Assembly: GCA_022393335.1 (NCBI GenBank)
Contig: JAJEKB010021159.1
Location: 124,001 to 188,000 of the forward strand
Reading direction: 5' to 3'
Source of the DNA: Macrotrachela quadricornifera
Taxonomy: Eukaryota; Rotifera; Eurotatoria; Philodinida; Philodinidae
DNA length: 64,000 nucleotides
Under the pieces are notes generated by a model. That model ran no database searches. It saw nothing but the letters and a program-made list of their open reading frames with translations, and was not told the origin of the DNA. The position numbers were made by a program, and so were the translations under genes. Of the stretch, positions 34,496 to 47,400 are shown one piece after another (within the stretch, counting starts at the first letter, position 1; every line of letters begins with the position of its first letter).

Positions 34496-34795
34496 GAGTC
34501 ATAAATATCTTCACAATAAAAAATATGAATATTTCTATTACGACTTAAACAAATGAGGTCATTTTTTAATCAATAATAGATTCATATTTATGAAGACATG
34601 TCTAGAAAAATCTTTTATTAACCATAACTATTGGTCTCAACAAACAAAATTTTCCTTTCTCACAAGTTTGAACAAAACTATATAGATAGGCATGTCTTTA
34701 TCGATATAAACTTCGAATATGTCTCTATCGTTCATTCAAAATTCAGCTCAATTGCTCGAATTATAATGGAGGTATTCAAATTTTTATCGTAAAAA
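34496..34795. mobile_element. Palindromic MITE family 1, copy in block B
   Basis: Starts CAGGGTGAGTCATAAATATC; the inverted partner at the right reads CATTTTTACGATAAAAATTTG when reverse complemented. The interior phrases AATAATAGATTCATATTTATG and AGACATGTCTAGA match the 10.8-kb copy. No ORF. Confidence 0.65.
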
Positions 34796-36126
34796 TGTTT
34801 AAGATATATTTCTTGTTATCTTATAATTCAATCTTTACTTTATATATTAAAAAGTTGTTACAACACTTTTATTGAATATTAATACTTAAATATAATATTG
34901 ACTATACATGATACATCAAATTATTTGAAAACAAATTGTTAATCTTTTCCAGTTATCAAACGCTTCAATTAATTTTATCAAAATGATTCAATACAACTGT
35001 CATTATTTATAAATTATCAAGCTAATTACTAACTGTTTATTAAACATATAAAATCAATATTTAAAACGTATTCTTAGTACTTAAATTCCGATGTCAGTTG
35101 TACTCTAGCTAACTACTTGCTTAAAAGTAATAAATTATAAATACATCTATATTTATCAATAGACATATTCCAAATTTTTTCAGAATATAAAATTTATAAA
35201 CAACGTGTCAAATTATTCTCATTTATATTAAGCGTAAGCATTTTTATAAGAAAAATTCCACCTTTTACATTTTTTTATTATTTTTTTTCTATACGCCGTA
35301 TTATTATTTTTTCTCGTTTATTTAATTGAGTCTTATTTTTTATTATCCTTCCTGTACACTTCTTTTTCCATTTATTACTCTTTTGTCCTTTTCTTTTTAT
35401 ATTATAAAATTCATTTATTCATTGCTTTATTTTGTGCTTAAATTTATTTTGCAGAGCTCTGAGGAGTGCTTACTTTTTAAATAAAACAACATGAAACGCA
35501 GCGGCGAATTGAACTCAGCTTCATTTTTTTTATTTACAAGCACAATATTTAATACAAACTATTTAAGATTGACTTTATCTTTTCTTCGAAGAATAGGTCT
35601 GTTTGTTTCCATTATATTGACTCACTACCTCACCCTCATCCTCAAAATTATTGAAGTCCAGTGAAGATGTTACGCTTTTAGTATCTGTTTGGTGACTTAC
35701 TGGATATTCTATAGTTCAATTGATGAGGAACCTGATTGTACCAAACGATAGAGCTCATCGAGTTGTACTTCGAACAGCATTGGAACATTTGGGACATGTT
35801 CCTAGATAAATCATTGGTAGAATTACTCGAATTCGCTTCCAATTTCATCTGTGCAGTATAAAGAAGTTTCCAGCGTCGAGTTGATCAGTTCTAGATCTAA
35901 GATAATCGGATCGAACAGCTGATGAGATTTGGTCTGTCACACTTCTATTCATATTCACTCCTACTCTTCTATCAATAATTGCGAAATATCTTTGGTACAG
36001 TAGTAATCTCTACTTGCTCACTCTTCAAAACAGTTTTATTTAAAAAGAGATAAATTTTTAAAATGCATGATGCTTTGATTTCTGTTCCAAACGTATTATT
36101 GATTGTATTGGTGTGAAAAATTCTAT

Positions 36127-37566
36127 TCATTGAGTTGAAGAAGAATCAATTTGACATTTTAAAAAAAAACTCTTCAGTTGTCGACGGAAAGCGCTGCTTG
36201 TGATAAACGATACGTAGAAACGAGAAACAAAAAATGTATATGATAAGAGATTACCCAACTCAGTAACGACATTTTCTATTGCAATTTGGAAAGCTGACTT
36301 TGACCAATTCTGAGTAAAATCTGTATAGATAAGTTGAACTGCATACGGTACACGTGTTGTGATGGCAATAGTTAATTGTATTGCGAGCATGAATACAATC
36401 TGACGATCAATCGGTTGGAGAGGTAATTGTTTTGAAGTCACTACAGATAATGTATTACTATTAGTAATATTATTAGGAAGAGTTTTTCGTTGAGTAACAC
36501 CGCGAACACTTTTTAATAAGTAAAAAGCCAGTACAATTACCATTATTGGTGTACCTAATGCTGTGAGACTTGCTTCAACATAATTGTCAAAATATGCATA
36601 AAAACCTGCTTGAGGGACACATTTCCCATTCGTAATGTTATATAAAATAAGTCGATGACCAAAAAACAATAGCCAAAAGAGTGGACATATGATGCACATT
36701 TTGTAAGCTAGTTGTACACAATCACTCCATTGACGATATTCTAAAATGAGAAGAAAAAATGTAAACGCTTGCAACTTCGTCATAGTAGAAATTTTTCGCC
36801 AAAATTAGACTCTTCAGATAGAGATAAAGATTTATTTTGTCTGTTATATCGTCGCCACACTACAGTGCTCATTTTTGGAAAGAATTCTAATTAATACAGA
36901 AGAAAATAAGACCATAATAAACTTTAGTAAAGGCAATTTATGTCTGTCAACATTAGCAGTGCACAACGGAACTGAACTAATTCTAGAATCTTTCAAGTTT
37001 TCGAAAATTACGAGAAGTGAGACTCATTTCATACGACTAATTTCGTAGATGTTCAATCATTTTACTACAGTACACCCCAATACAAATCTGATTACTGCGA
37101 AAAATGTATGAAAGTTTCAATTTTAATCTTCCAATTTCTTTTTTCAATAAGTAGATACTCAATCACTTCATGTTAATTGTGTAAACTTACTAATTGAACG
37201 TTGTAAAGATAAAATTTGGTCAATTATTGCAAATGAAAAGAAATAAAGTGAAACTGCATGATTCCAGACTGAATCAAATTGACGAATTTTACAGATGATA
37301 CTATGATGTGTAGTTATTGGAATTTGAAATCCTTTTTGAAGTATTCGTGTAAGCAACAGGAAATCGACGTAAATGATATTCGAAATTGTTTCCGCTAATA
37401 GATAAATTGCATAAGCTCGCTTGCGATATTTTCGAGAACTATACACAATAATATTTCCAATACAACCAATATTACCTGATATCCAAATAAATAAACCAAA
37501 CCACATGTTTAATTGATAAGGTGCAGATAAAAGAGCACTATTAATACTGCTTGTTGTAGTATTCAT
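36127..37566 (-). CDS. Divergent class A (rhodopsin-like) GPCR, copy B
   Basis: Paralogue of the receptor at 18560-20949. Exons 37191-37566 and 36127-36740 (about 329 residues) flank a 450-bp phase-1 intron at the same position. It shares the GN motif of TM1, the FAIIDQILSLQRS end of TM3 (no DRY), RVPYAVQLIY in TM6 and SRFYVSF in TM7 (no NPxxY). Exon 1 is almost identical to copy A. Differences cluster in the third intracellular loop (TLPNNITNSNTLSVVTSKQL against IVPINICSNTSPVVTAKQL) and at the C-terminus, which is longer here (FFLKCQIDSSSTQ). Both copies have intact frames and conserved splice sites, so both are probably functional. The ligand is unknown. Confidence 0.82.
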
Positions 37567-37676
37567 TATTAGGAGACTAATAAAGAAAAAACAGTACAGT
37601 GTTCTTCGATTATTTTATTCAATTTTGATAAAAAGAAAAGTTCTTTTTATTTCTTTTGGATAAAAATAAATTCTTT

Positions 37677-37950
37677 AGAAAGAATCCAATTTTTTTCAGC
37701 ATGAAATATCCGTCTGAACTTATTTTTGTCATCACTAAATCATATATTTCTTTATATTGAATATTCAAACATATATAATTAATGATGAAAGAGAGAAAAA
37801 CAAAAAAGTTCATCAGAAAGAATCTAATTTATTTTCAGCATGAAATATCTATCTCAACTAATTTCTGTCATCACTAAATTATATATTTTTTTATACTTAA
37901 CCATTTAAGTGTTAAATTTTTTTAGAGCAAACATTTTGCAAAATAACTTT
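37677..37950. repeat. Local tandem duplication upstream of GPCR copy B
   Basis: AGAAAGAATCCAATTTTTTTCAGCATGAAATATC at about 37677 recurs at about 37814 as AGAAAGAATCTAATTT and onward (period about 137 bp). Block A has a single version near 21060. Confidence 0.65.
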
Positions 37951-38133
37951 CATATATTCACAGATTTTTATGGATTATATGGTAGAAAGCTTCAGCAACA
38001 GATATGTTTGATTATTTTATAGACAAAACAGAAAATTGCTTTACAAAAATCAATCCTACAGTATTCCAAAACTGGTTAGAAGTTCTTTCAAACATAGTCG
38101 TAATTTCTATTAGAATTTTCCGGACGTCAATCA

Positions 38134-39915
38134 AAGGAGATGGGCGGGTAAGGCCATTTTCTGGCACCCTTCAAAACTGATTTATTTGTATTAGGTTTGA
38201 ATAAAGTATCATTACTGATCACATTTTTCAACTTTATTTTCCGAAAAATGACATTCGCAATTTTTGTGCCTGGGGTCTCCCCCAGGTATCATGAAAAAAA
38301 AATTTTCTTTTTTCACAAGTTAAAAGTAGATGCGCTTATAGATTCAGGAGTGCTGATTCCAAATATCATAATAAAAACTTTCAAAACGCCTTTCTTCCTT
38401 ATATAATCCTAACCATTCTCTGGACCCCATTTTTCACTGTTAGGAACGTCATGAAATAACTAGCCCTTAAAATTTAGTGAAAAATATTTTTTCTAAGTCA
38501 GAATTTCGAGTTCTCTACGAATTTAAACTTTTTACTCGGAAAAAATATAACCTATGGACAAAAATTGCCGAGTCTGGGGCAAAAATTGACCTTTTTTTGA
38601 GAAGATATATATTTATCTGCATAACTTGTCTATGAAAAGAACATAGTCGCAACGTCAAATTTTGACTATACGGGTAATTTTTCATGCTCTATCGACTGGT
38701 AATCTCAAAAATAAAGAAAAAGGTGTGCAACAGAGTCAAAAGTTTGAAATATGACCAAAATTCACCATTTTTTCCTTGATTTACCTATATTAGTTTATTG
38801 TTTAACATGAAAAGAACATACTCGCAACGTCAAATTTTGACCATAAGGGTAGTTTTTCGAGCTCTATCAAATGATGTTTTCAAAAATAAAGAAAAAGTTG
38901 TGCAACACGGTCAAAAACTGAAAATACCGATAAATTATATGAAATTGCCGTAGGGGACCACAGGCATGGAGTAACATGAAATCTTAAAATGAGTTCATTT
39001 CTAGCTCATTTTGTAGACCTCCACGAGTTGTAGTTACAGTAAAAATTTTACAGCTCTACATGTCGCTTATCGTGTGATATGAGTCTTACAAGATTTGCTG
39101 GACAACTGTGAAATAGATGATACTATTGGTAAACTTCTGAGACCCGTATCTCACGATAGACAGCATGTAGAGCTGTAAAATTTTTACTGTAAGTACAACT
39201 TGTGGAGGTCTACAAAATGAGCTGGAAATGAACTGATTTTAAGATTTCATGTTACTCCATGCCTGTGGTCCCCTACGGCAATTTCATATAATTTATCGGT
39301 ATTTTCAGTTTTTGACCCTGTTGCACAACTTTTTCTTTATTTTTGAAAACACCATTTGATAGAGCTCAAAAAACTACCCTTATGGTCAAAATTTGACGTT
39401 GCGAGCAGCTTAGCTTCATGAGAAGCTGTGTTGAGAGAAAAAACCTATATAATGAAAGAAGCCAATTTCGGCCCCTAAATCGCCGTTTTCTCTTAGAGAT
39501 TAAATTTTTTTCGGCGTAAAAAGTCTAGATTCGTGAAGAGCTCAAAATTCTGAGTGAGATCAAGTATTTTTCATGAAATATTAACGAGTATTAATTTCGT
39601 AGGGAGTCCGACAAGTAATAATGAGGCTAATAGAGTAACCAGGACTATATAAAGAATAAAGAAGTTTTGAAAGCTCTTATTATGATATTTGTAATCAGCA
39701 CCCCTGAGTCTACAAGTACATCTACTTTTAACTTGTGAAAAAAGAAATTTTTTTTTCATGATACCTGGGGGAGACCCCAGGCACAAAAATTGTGAATGTC
39801 ATTTTTCGGAAAATAAAGTTGAAAAATGTGGTCAGTAATGATACCTTATTCAAACCTAATACAAATAAATCAGTTTTGAAGGGGGCCAGAAAATGGCCTT
39901 ACCCGCCCACCTCCT
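38134..39915. mobile_element. Foldback/TIR element inserted in block B only (about 1.78 kb)
   Basis: Left end GGAGATGGGCGGGTAAGGCC; the right end is its inverted partner (GGCCTTACCCGCCCACCTCC at 39896-39915). The outer inverted repeat extends for over 250 bp (including CCTGGGGTCTCCCCCAGG-type text on both sides). A second, inner pair of arms (about 38830-39065 and 39130-39406) is also inverted, so nearly the whole element can fold back. Block A has the uninterrupted site at about 21390 (CAAACAAATTTAGAAG), where block B reads CAATCAAA-[element]-TTTAGAAAG. No transposase frame. Confidence 0.85.
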
Positions 39916-41856
39916 TTAGAAAGACTTCTCGAGAGACTATATGTTAATATATGCAAACGATTGAGTGCATGTGCTCATTATTATTATACAGAGAAACGAT
40001 AACACTCATGCCTATCGCAAGATATTGAACCAAGAGGGAAAGACTATTCGGGCATTCTCAGCCATTTTGAGTTCTTATTGGCTACTGTTTAGAGGTATTC
40101 TGAAGACCTCATGCGTTACTAATTGAAGCTACATTAAGGTTCTCATGTCCCATTATATTGAGGCACACTTGATCCATCACACACTATTATATGAAGTGCC
40201 CTTAGGCTCTGTTGTTGAGTTAATTCTTCTGTCATTTATCGCTCTACAAGAAACTCTATGAGGCTTTCTTCTAATGTGAAAGCTATAAGTTTGTGCAAGC
40301 GCTCCTTTTGCAATGCTTGTTCTTCATGGTTACATTAAGATTAAATTAGCACACAAGTAAAAAGGATCCTAGAAACTTATGCACAGTTCTGATACAGAAA
40401 GGGATATATTTTACGTACTGCGAGAGAATTTCGTATTGTGGAGAGATAGATGACTTAGATTTCTGACCATTATAATAGTTTATATCGTAGGATTCTACAC
40501 TGATATTGTTATTTAGATGCAATGAACTCATGTATAATAGGTATCAATTATATTTCAGTTTCTTCAGAAATTTTATTTTTCAGTGAAAAGTTTATGCATA
40601 TTGCCACAAAATTTAGTGTAAATTTGATTTCTGAATTGTACATAATTTCCTCACAAGAAAAAATACATTAATACGAACTAGCATATATTTTTTAGCACTC
40701 AAAGGACAGTAGTTTTAGAGACTTTTTTTGTTGATAGAATATATATACAAAGCAAACAAAATGGGACATAACGGGATCTATAATTATATACCGAGAAGCA
40801 ATGGGTTTACTTACCAATCTCTGAAGGTATCTGTTCTGTGATTATTTCGGGTAGCTAGATAGGAAAGTGATTACTTTGGAACTGGGCTTCAATTTCGTAT
40901 GGGCTTCTGTTATTCGGTGGATTAATATTCTGTGAAGGGATATTGATATGGCATAGGAATCGAAGAATACAGTCATACAATGGCATGTATGGACTCAAGA
41001 ATGTCTCTAAATACTAGAACTTGATGACCTAATGATACCTCCAAAGAATAGGCAATGAGAATCTCAAGATATCTCTAAATAATAGCATGTGAGGACTCTG
41101 TCTTCCAGGTATGAAGTGAAACTAGTGCATCCCTATTCTCATCCATTCCCAGCTTTTTCGATTAGTCTTTTCTCGCTTGGCAGACGCTATTAAAAAATTG
41201 GTAGAATGGTAAGCTCTTTGGAAACATCTATGTTAATCTTTCCGATGAGACTTATGAAAGATGTTTGAAAGAGTTAAGAACATGCCTATTAGCGCCTTTT
41301 AATTACAGAAATAGAAAGACATCAGAAAAAAACGTTAATGAATATAAATTTGTCAGATTCACTATATGAAAGAAAGTATGATATTCTGCATCACTTAACT
41401 AAAATAAACTGACATTTTTTCAAAATAGAAACACACCTGGAAATGATTATTTTCTATTGGAATCTAAAAACAGTGGGTTATTATTCTGACTCTAACTATT
41501 TGGAAAAAGTGAAAAATAATGTGTAACAGTTGACTATTCCTCAAGGAAAGTTACACAGACACTACGTCATCTAATCAGTGAAGTAAAAGACTTTTTTTCT
41601 CTAACTTAACAATATACAAAAAAAAATAAAATAAAACTCCATATATTAAGCTACGCATAGTTTGAAGGAAACATAGACGTCAGTAAAAAGAGAAGAAAAA
41701 AATTTATATATGAGTATCTGCATGTCATCTATGTAATTATGAAGAAAGAACACGTCATTCTGTAACGGTAGACGTAATTAGTTAAAATTAACAATAAAAG
41801 AGATATTCATAGTTTTGTGCATATTTAGTTTTTATTTCTTACACTATATACATACA
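39916..41856. other. Non-coding part of block B, right of the foldback element
   Basis: No gene recognised. Contains short repeated phrases with block A (CCTCCAAAGAATAGG, TCTCTAAATAATAGCATGTG) and the uninserted MITE site at about 41306. Confidence 0.45.
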
Positions 41857-42720
41857 CGGTTGGAAATAAAATTATTCCAGAGGGGCACCACCTATAATTT
41901 TCAATAGAAGCGATAATGAATTTTATATCAAATGAAAGTGAGTCAAAACATGGGGTTCATGTAAACTAAATAGTAAGAGTTATGTAAGCTTTTTAATATT
42001 GAACATAAAAAACTTGAAGAAATTTAATACTATTTTTACAGTAGAAAAGTATGATGCCAGCACAATTCAAAAATGGAATCATGTGTTTTTCTTGGATATT
42101 TTAACATGATTCGATGGATCTCGTCGAGCTCTACAAAACTGTATATACGAAACATTCTCTCAGTCATTTTTTGTGATGAAAAAATTTGAAAAACTGTTTG
42201 TACTATGTCAGACGTTTCGAAATATACTCATTCGAAACAGCGTGTAAAACTTCATCGAATGAATATTTTTCAACCAACTTACATAAGGATACTAATGGAA
42301 ATTAGATGAATTTAATGTAAAAGAGCATTTTTTTTCATACAAAAAAATGTCAAAAATGCTTGTCTTTTGGGCAAATTCTTTAGACAGTTTTAGGTGAATT
42401 TTAATCCAACAACTTTGTTTCAAATTTTTTCATATATACAGTTTTGTAAAGCTTGACGAGATCTATTAAATCATGTTAAAATATCCAAAAGAAACACATT
42501 ATTTCATTATTAAATTGCTGGCATCATACTTTTCTACTGCAAAAATAGTCTAAAATTTGTTCAAGTTTTTTATGTTCGATATTGAAAAGTTTTCATAATT
42601 CTTGCTATTTAGTATGAATAAACCCTATTTTTGACTCACTTTCATCTGATATAAAATTCCTTATCTCTTCTATTGGAAATTATAAGCGGCACCTCCTGGA
42701 ATAATATTATTTCCAACCGT
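41857..42720. mobile_element. TIR element (CACGGTTGGAAATAA ends), TA target duplication
   Basis: CACGGTTGGAAATAAAATTA at the left and the inverted TAATATTATTTCCAACCGTG at the right, each followed inward by about 290 bp of matching inverted sequence (for example GACTCACTTTCAT, TCTACTGCAAAAATAGT). TA flanks both ends. No ORF; non-autonomous Tc1/mariner-like. Confidence 0.8.
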
Positions 42721-43221
42721 GTATTATTGAGGAAAAAAAGAGGTCATGAGGAGTGATGCTGATATTAGGTTTCAATAGTTAGATGTATATCATATATGCC
42801 TTCGTTGATAAACCATCACTTTCGGACCTCCATACATTGTTTGAATAGAACACTATGTTAAGTTGAGATCGAATTGATATTGAGTAATAACTATTTGTCA
42901 GAACACCAAACACAAAAGGAAAGTATCATAAAGAAAAGCACTTTATCAGTATGCTTATATGAAAGTTTTCACGTAATTACTCAATCTCGATGATAGTTGT
43001 GAGAAGAAAAAAGAAACACCTGGCCAATGTTTGTATGATTCGAAGCAAGTCATCTAAATGGAAATTAATTGTTAAATTTTTACTAAATAATGAACAGAAA
43101 TTTGATGAAATCAAAGTGATGGAGCAAACTTAGTAAATCTTATACTCTTACAGAACACTTTTGAATCTCGAAAAATTCCGTTTGACTCATCCCCTGGATG
43201 TGGGTATTTAGTAAAATATAA

Positions 43222-43690
43222 TACACAGTTGGAAATAATATTATTCCAGCGGGTGCCGCTTATAATTTACAATAGAAGAGATAATGAATTTTGTATCAAA
43301 TGTAAGTAAGTCAAAAATAGAGTTTATTCATACAAAATAGTAAGAATTATGAAAACTTTTAAATATCGAACATAAAAAACTTGAACAAATTTTAGACTAT
43401 TTTTGTAGTAGAAAAGTAAGATGCTAGCAATTCAAAAAATGGAATAATGTGTTTTTCTTGGATATCTTAACATGATTCGATAGATCTCGTCGAACTCTAC
43501 AAAACTTTATCTATGAAAAAATTTTTAAACATAGTTGTTGGATTAAAATTCACCTAGCACTGTCTAAAGAATGAACCAAGAAAACACGTATTTTTTGACA
43601 TTTTTTATAGGGAAAAACAAGTGGTCTGTTTCCACTAAATTCAGCTGTTTTCTATTAGTATCCTTAACGTAGGATGCTCGAAAGCATACT
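43222..43690. mobile_element. Second, rearranged copy of the CACGGTTGG element
   Basis: Begins CACAGTTGGAAATAATATTA after a TA and follows the 41857 element for about 290 bp. It then continues with the reverse complement of that element's middle (about 42270-42470) and lacks the right TIR, so it is a truncated, internally inverted copy. Confidence 0.65.
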
Positions 43691-43703
43691 CATTCGATCA
43701 TAT

Positions 43704-43859
43704 GATGCGTTTGGAGAATATCCCCGGAAACTCGATTGAATACTAAGAGAGCAGTAGGAGATATAGGAGGTATGTCGTCTGTACCTCTTATACCTTCTGT
43801 ATCTCCTACTACTTTCTTAGTATTTAATCGAGTTTTCAGGGATATTCTCCAAACGCATC
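43704..43859. repeat. Imperfect hairpin, arms about 70 bp
   Basis: GATGCGTTTGGAGAATATCC at the left and GGATATTCTCCAAACGCATC at the right. The arms continue through AACTCGATTGAATACTAAG / CTTAGTATTTAATCGAGTT and GTAGGAGATA / TATCTCCTAC, around a short loop near 43780. No coding. Confidence 0.75.
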
Positions 43860-44406
43860 TAATCGAATAGACTCATAAGAATCTCGATCTGTATTGATCG
43901 GGATGAAATTTCACTGAACCCTTCCGCGCATCCTGTTTGATGGTTCCAATCCCACGTTGACTTTCCTCAGGAGCTATGGAAGTAATATGAAAAGTTTTGT
44001 GGCGCTAGCGATCACAGGAACGAAATGCATAGCGAACAGTCAAACATTCTTCTTCATATATATATAGAAGATAGTAGCTGATCTCGTCCTCAAGATTCAC
44101 ATTATCAAAATGATTAAGTCTGGTCCTTGTTTGCCATAGGTTTTATAGAATATAAAATATCTTTCAGAACATTATTGTTTACCGGTTTCAATATTCTCAC
44201 TATATAAAATGATTATTTCAATATTTTATTTTTAATTATCTTGATTAAAGTGCACAATAAAAATATATTTTTTTCTCATGTGAAATGTAGTATATAAAGA
44301 AAACTTGTTTTGTTTTACATTAAAGAAGTCGTTAACATCAACAGAGTTATGACAATGTGTAATCACGAGTAGATTATTTTTTATCGTTCCACCACATATG
44401 AGGCCA

Positions 44407-47400
44407 TCATTTGGAGGAAGGTAAGTGAGATAGATCATCGGATGTAATACGTAGCATGATGCCATAGCAAATAAGATCACGTTTACTGACTGTTTCATCA
44501 GCTGGTACCACCCATTCAAGTTCATTATTGCGAAAGTTCGGATCTATTTGCATAGTCTTTGCATACTCTGCCAGCAAAGTTTCTGGTTTAATGAGATCAT
44601 TTTTAACTAACTGAGGATTTACTCGACATTGAAATACCATTTGGTAGTATTGACCAGTTTCCTTACGCTTCCAAGGTTCTGCATAGCGTGGATGAGCCGA
44701 ATATTCTATACTAGGTGATAAGTAGACATTAAGACCTTCACGGTAACATCCTTTTGACCCTCGAAGTCCAATTTTGATAATAGAAGATGCTGCAGTACTC
44801 TTTGTTCCATGATAAACAATATGATAATCACCATAAACTTTATCAAACTCTTCTTGAGTATCTTTCACTTTTAGAGCATAACGCTTCCATCCGAGAGGAC
44901 AATAATATGGCTTACCAGCTCTATTCAAAGAACCAGTCCAGTGAGTACCTGTTAATTCTTGAGAATAGACTCGATTCCATTTTGGGACGAGAGCTACAAT
45001 ATTTGAAGTATCGATAGCAAATACTTTCGAAATGACGAGCGATTCTAAAATATCATACATATGTAAAATCAGCACTAGATTCAAGTTTTCCTTGTCCCGA
45101 TTTGCCTATGTATCGGTGCTAGTGTTAAAATCGGTTGTCTTAGATGCAGAATTTTATTTTCTACCGAATGATATAAGTTTCACATAGGATCATCGAACAA
45201 AAATAAGACGTTTTATCAAAAATTAGTTGAGATGGGTGCAGAACTATTTTGTTAATTCTGATGGCAGAGAATCAATTTTTCCCCTTGAAGTTATACAACT
45301 AGACAAAACTCAAGATCGCGCATCTAATACCACAATCAAGAATACCAGTACAGTGATGTAGATGGATTCGGGTAATAAATACTCTTAAAGTGATTCTTTT
45401 TATGAATAATTGAGATCGAACTTCTGTGTTTTGCTCGATGACCCTATCTGAAAGTTATACCATTCGATAGAGCATAAAACTTTCCATCTAGTACAACCGA
45501 TTTTAGAAACAGCACAGACGCATAGGTGAATCAGAAGAAAAAATGCTCGAATCTGATATCAACTTTACCCTTTTGAAAATCAAGAAGAGCTTCTTCAGCT
45601 TTGTGCCGCTCTCCTTGCGGTTTCTTACAGTCTTCTCTTACGTATTCACTAACCAATGGCGTAAACTTGTTGTACAATTTATCAATCCAAAACTGTTCCC
45701 CACAGCCGTGTGTATTTGATAAAATGTAAATTCTACAAATATAAAATAACGGAGAATTTATAACAACGTAAAGTTGTGCACTAAAATGTGAACATTCTAG
45801 TCCCTGGCAGAGATCGAAACCAACATAACTGGTATCGTTAAGTGCAAGTTGATTTAGTCTATATTTTACATCTGAAAACGGTACAGCTTCTGAATAATAC
45901 ACCCTGTGCTTGATCACTCTGATCGTTTATTTAAGTTTCCCATCCAAAAATAGGTGCTGAATCACATTCTGCTGTGCGAAGCAATCGAGTATCTACTTCA
46001 GATTTCTCTACATTGATGTATTGAACTTTTCATCCATATAAAAATAATAGAAATAGACAAAATTGCAACTTAAGAGACTGAAGATATATCGAAAGACCGA
46101 ATGGAAATAACTTTTTTCAATCCATATTCTGATCTATTCAATTTCTGTCCACCTTGAAAATCCATGCTTAATTTCTTTGTTCATTTCAAGCTACCGAAGT
46201 TCCAAAAATAGACTTATATCATAAAAAATTGAGACGTAAACTTCGAAAAATCTATTGAATTAAAACAGATTTCAATAAATCGAACGAAATATATTGTTTT
46301 CAGTATCTGTCTTACATCAATTACCACGTTACCATTTTTTCTTTACCAAAACTTTCAAATGTTGTATATCTGAGCCAGTAGGTACATTCTTCATATGTCT
46401 TTTACATAATCAATTATTATAGCGAGTTAATTTATTCCTCTCATTTTACGAGATATTTTTAAATCGTAAAAAAATCAAACAGCTATATTCCAACCAAATC
46501 TTACGTACAATGATGAGATGGATTTACTTGTTTTTCATTCAAGAAAAAAATGGCTTTTTATTTTCTCGGATTCGCCATTTTTGTACAATATAGACCTCAT
46601 TGAGGATTGTTCCCTGTCAAACAAACACTTGGTCAGTATGTTCTCTACTTATGCACCTTTTTTAGTTAAAATAAGATACTACAAAGAGTTTCTCTCTCTC
46701 TTTTTAGAACTTTTGTAGAGACTAATGATTTTTTTAATAAAAAAGATGATTGTATTGTGCTCTTACTTTGAATAATTGTAGCCTTCATCAAAGATCTCCA
46801 TAAAAATCTGGAGTATTGCTGTTCTTGTTTCTGGATGATCGCATTGTAATGAATATAGCTCATGTTCAAATCTTTTTTTGTCTTGTTGAATGCTTTCAAA
46901 GTATTGCCTATTTGCATCGTGGATAACTTTACTTTTACCAATCGATTCAATAATGGATTCGACTTTTGTATTTGATATGTCGGTTTGATCGGACCTTAAT
47001 CAGATTCAAATTAATTGATTAACATCGAAGAATAAAAAACATGTTGATATGACATATTCATATAGAAAGTCTTCACAATTAATTTTTAAAAAAAAATTCA
47101 AATGACTACTGAAATGTTCTATTTCTGAAAAACATGAAAATTCTACAATAGAGATAGAGGTTTGAATCATCAACGATCTATCTATTGTCTATTCTTCGTT
47201 TTTTTTCAGAAAGATGAGCCGTTAATAATCTCACTTGCTCGGATTCATATTTTCGTGTTTCATTTATACGCACCCATTCAGACTTTTTAAAGTTGATATG
47301 ATTGATTCTCGCAGAATAGGTATGATATAGTCTGGCAGCCATGAAGATCCTTCGACTGGATCCAGCACAGAATGAATGGTAACAATGAGTATTCCAAGTC

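Larger units (their letters stand above)
33953..41850. repeat. Segmental duplication, block B
   Basis: Partner of 17450-21560 plus 29373-30590, in the same orientation, holding GPCR copy B. Relative to A it has extra sequence at about 34430-35560 (including a family 1 MITE), a foldback insertion at 38134-39915 and a local tandem duplication of about 137 bp near 37677-37950. It lacks the 7.6-kb element. Its left edge abuts the mariner end; its right end abuts the CACGGTTGG element. Confidence 0.78.
42721..44406. other. Intergenic region right of block B
   Basis: Apart from the second TIR-element copy and the hairpin annotated inside it, no gene or RNA was recognised. Confidence 0.4.

Noticed and set aside
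44232..44525. Possible extra C-terminal exon (GLICGGTIKNNLLVITHCHN) after the PARP-like gene
   Set aside because: It is out of frame with the domain end, overlaps the normal stop and has no convincing splice pair.
47200..47300. Alternative coding frame KSEWVRINETRKYESEQ at the end of PARP-gene exon 1
   Set aside because: It is not in frame with the clearly coding exon 1, and its GTGAGA donor does not join exon 2 in phase; the GTGCGT donor keeps all frames. It is kept as a caveat in the gene entry.
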